The notes under the pieces are model-generated. The model searched no databases. It saw only the letters and a program-made list of their open reading frames with translations, and was not told the DNA's origin. Of a stretch of DNA of 23,974 bases, positions 22,458-23,974 are shown piece by piece. A program made the translations under genes and the position numbers. This stretch comes from an uncultured Roseburia sp. Lineage in GTDB: Bacteria; Bacillota; Clostridia; Lachnospirales; Lachnospiraceae. The stretch is taken from NCBI GenBank assembly GCA_900548205.1, contig URJS01000034.1:1-23974 (forward strand), written 5' to 3'. Position 1 is the first letter of the stretch. Every line of letters begins with the position of its first letter.

Positions 22458-22545
22458 ACAACGCTAGGGGGGCTTTTGCTGAGAGATGGATTCCCATCGA
22501 CCCTTATTACTTGAACCGGATAATACCGGCGTAAGGAAGCTTTTT
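22458..22545 (+). promoter_or_regulatory. TPP (THI-box) riboswitch
   Basis: Contains the hallmark GGGG...GCTGAGAGATGG segment (CTGAGA near 22479), a short P3-like hairpin (GATGG and CCATC), and the second conserved part with GAACCGGATAATACCGGCG and GTAAGGAAGC. These match the thiamin pyrophosphate aptamer. It precedes a thiamin transporter gene, as expected. When TPP is bound, expression should fall. Confidence 0.93.
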
Positions 22546-22559
22546 CACTTTTTACAAGT

Positions 22560-22604
22560 AAATCCCCCTGTCGGTGCGTATTCACCTATACGGAGGATTT
22601 TTTT
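22560..22604 (+). promoter_or_regulatory. Expression-platform hairpin of thiT, covering the ribosome binding site
   Basis: AAATCC (22560-22565) can pair with GGATTT (22595-22600), which overlaps the GGAGG ribosome binding site; GGTG and CACC pair inside. The stem is followed by TTTT up to the start codon, so it resembles both a terminator and a sequestering hairpin. Its alternation with the aptamer is inferred. Confidence 0.55.
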
Positions 22605-23288
22605 ATGAACAACTTTTTTGCTACACCGGAAGGGGCATGGGGAGACGGCTCCGTCCATGTCACTCCCATCGGTATTGCGATCCTTGTGATCGTTATCGCA
22701 GCTCTCATCATCGGGGCTGCAATTTGGCGCCAGCGCAATTCCAGCAAAAAAAAGACGCTGACCACCAAACAGCTCGTCTATTCTGCCGCGGCTATCGCAC
22801 TTGCCGTTGTCTGCTCCATGATCAAGCTGTTTGAAATGCCTATGGGCGGCTCGGTGACACTTTTATCCATGCTGTTTATCGTGCTGATCGCTTACTGGTA
22901 CGGTCCTTATGTCGGCATCATGACAGCTGTCGCTTATGGTCTCGTACAGTTTGTAACAGAACCGATCTTCTACACACTGCCGCAGATGCTGCTCGATTAC
23001 CCGCTCGCCTTTGGTGCGCTCGGACTTGCCGGATTTTTTCACAATAAAAAATACGGACTTCAGATCGGTTACATAGTCGGTGTTCTCGGACGTTTTCTTT
23101 TCTCTACCGCATCCGGCGTTATCTTCTTCGCCTCCTATGCGCCGGAGGGAATGCATCCGCTCGTTTACTCTGCTGGTTATCAGGCATCGTATCTCGTTCC
23201 TGAGGCTGTTGTCACACTGATCATTATCTCGATTCCGCCGGTTGCAAAGGCGCTGGCGCAGGTAAAAAAACAAGCAGTCGAAAACTAA
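22605..23288 (+). CDS. thiT: Thiamin ECF-transporter substrate-binding subunit
   Basis: A 227-residue membrane protein of the ThiT (YuaJ) family, which binds thiamin and works with the shared EcfA/EcfA'/EcfT module encoded elsewhere. Six helices of the core lie at about 55-215. The substrate-site region is visible as V-T-E-P-I-F-Y-T-L-P-Q-M-L-L-D-Y-P-L-A-F-G (118-137). Compared with the usual 180-190 residues it has an extra N-terminal segment with one more membrane helix (about 20-41) and a basic linker. GGAGG is eight bases before the ATG. A TPP riboswitch controls it. The gene ends tail to tail with the hydrolase gene, 17 bp apart. Confidence 0.93.
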   Translation: MNNFFATPEGAWGDGSVHVTPIGIAILVIVIAALIIGAAIWRQRNSSKKKTLTTKQLVYSAAAIALAVVCSMIKLFEMPMGGSVTLLSMLFIVLIAYWYGPYVGIMTAVAYGLVQFVTEPIFYTLPQMLLDYPLAFGALGLAGFFHNKKYGLQIGYIVGVLGRFLFSTASGVIFFASYAPEGMHPLVYSAGYQASYLVPEAVVTLIIISIPPVAKALAQVKKQAVEN

Positions 23289-23305
23289 TGGAAAATGCCG
23301 TTCTG

Positions 23306-23950
23306 CTATCCGCGGTAATCTTCCCGGATGAACGGCTCCTTAATCTGCTGCTTTGTCAAAAGCTTATATTTTGCAGCGCGTCGGTAGGCATTTCCATGCA
23401 CCTCCGACGCGCGGTAATCACGGAGCATCAGAAGATCCAATCGCGCCATATAAATCCCCTCAGCCTCCCCCGCCTGCAAAATACACATATCTCTTGAGCC
23501 CTCCAGCTCCGGCAGATACGCCACACCGTCAAAAACACTTGAGCATCCGTTGCAGTCAGGTACGGCAGCCGGATAATTGCAGGTCGCAACTGCCACCATA
23601 TTTTCAAAGGCTCGCGCGCGAAGCTGGGAGAGCCTGTTAAGCTCCATCGGACAGGCATTTGGCACAAGGATCAGTTCTGCGCCCTGAAGCATCAGGATCC
23701 TTGCACTCTCAGGAAACTCCCTGTCATAGCAGATCATCGCTCCCACCTTTACCTCACCCTTTGCCGTATCAAGCGCAGCCGTCACAAACTCCTCACCGGG
23801 CGTCAAATTTTTTTCTTCTCCGAAATCACAGGTATGTACCTTTGCGTAAGTCAGAACTCTTTTCCCAAACCTGTCAAAAAGAATCAAACTATTGCGCGGC
23901 TGCCCCTCATATTTTTCCATGAGCGGTCTCGGAAACTCTATGAATCCCAT
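23306..23950 (-). CDS. Carbon-nitrogen hydrolase, N-terminally truncated in this window
   Basis: From the ATG at 23950 the frame gives 214 residues of the nitrilase superfamily. The catalytic Lys (T-Y-A-K-V-H-T-C-D-F) and Cys (M-I-C-Y-D-R-E-F-P-E) are present and the C-terminal part is complete. The first 70-80 residues, with the catalytic Glu, are missing. An in-frame TAA at 23969-23971 blocks extension in this frame. A neighbouring frame is open to the window edge and reads K-K-E-R-N-Y-G-I, which looks like the segment expected before this part, so a frameshift or truncation is likely. Without the Glu this product should be inactive. Homologues act on amides such as N-carbamoyl compounds, but the substrate is unknown. 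Confidence 0.7.
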   Translation of the reverse strand: MGFIEFPRPLMEKYEGQPRNSLILFDRFGKRVLTYAKVHTCDFGEEKNLTPGEEFVTAALDTAKGEVKVGAMICYDREFPESARILMLQGAELILVPNACPMELNRLSQLRARAFENMVAVATCNYPAAVPDCNGCSSVFDGVAYLPELEGSRDMCILQAGEAEGIYMARLDLLMLRDYRASEVHGNAYRRAAKYKLLTKQQIKEPFIREDYRG

Positions 23951-23974
23951 AGTTCCGCTCTTTTTTATTTATTG

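Overview
The window reads as chromosomal DNA of a Gram-positive, anaerobic Clostridia-type bacterium, most likely Lachnospiraceae. Evidence: strong GGAGG-type ribosome binding sites, a VanW-family protein, a DUF4080 radical SAM protein, DUF1846 next to xpt, DUF4321, an ECF-type ThiT behind a TPP riboswitch, a hexameric glutamate dehydrogenase, and a ferredoxin paired with a Crp/Fnr regulator. The organism call is inference from gene content. No rRNA, tRNA, CRISPR array or insertion sequence was seen. Most genes lie on the minus strand.

Layout. 1-360: start of an AIR-synthase-like gene leaving the left edge. 428-1867: secreted VanW protein. 2016-2781: divergent pair of a 34-residue membrane peptide gene and a membrane-anchored helical protein. 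2732-5946: DnaQ-like exonuclease, radical SAM protein and an MntP-like membrane protein. 6022-12898: minus-strand run of a heptad-repeat envelope protein, an MMPL transporter, a TetR regulator, a small conserved protein, an HdeD/DUF308 protein and an SseB-like protein. 13002-15724: GH13 alpha-glucosidase divergent from an AraC regulator. 15732-17201: ferredoxin divergent from a Crp/Fnr regulator. 17217-19292: xpt and DUF1846. 19299-20064: non-coding region with two diverged copies of a type I toxin-antitoxin-like locus. 20065-21399: gdhA. 21584-22314: MarR and DUF4321. 22401-23288: TPP riboswitch and thiT. 23306-23950: N-terminally short carbon-nitrogen hydrolase.

Most interesting is the gap between DUF1846 and gdhA. 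Copy A has a 30-residue holin-like toxin gene on the minus strand, facing a short plus-strand RNA with a perfect-spacing promoter; the two transcripts would end at one bidirectional hairpin. Copy B, about 430 bp away, keeps the antisense RNA, its promoter and the hairpin, but the toxin gene is reduced to its last nine codons plus stop, beginning one base after the gdhA stop codon. The hairpin probably now terminates gdhA, and the leftover RNA is an orphan antitoxin candidate.

Regulatory logic is readable elsewhere. A 14-bp FNR-type palindrome sits at about -41.5 from a predicted ferredoxin start site and just downstream of the crp/fnr promoter. A palindrome abuts the -35 region of the alpha-glucosidase gene. 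The thiT leader hairpin covers the ribosome binding site.
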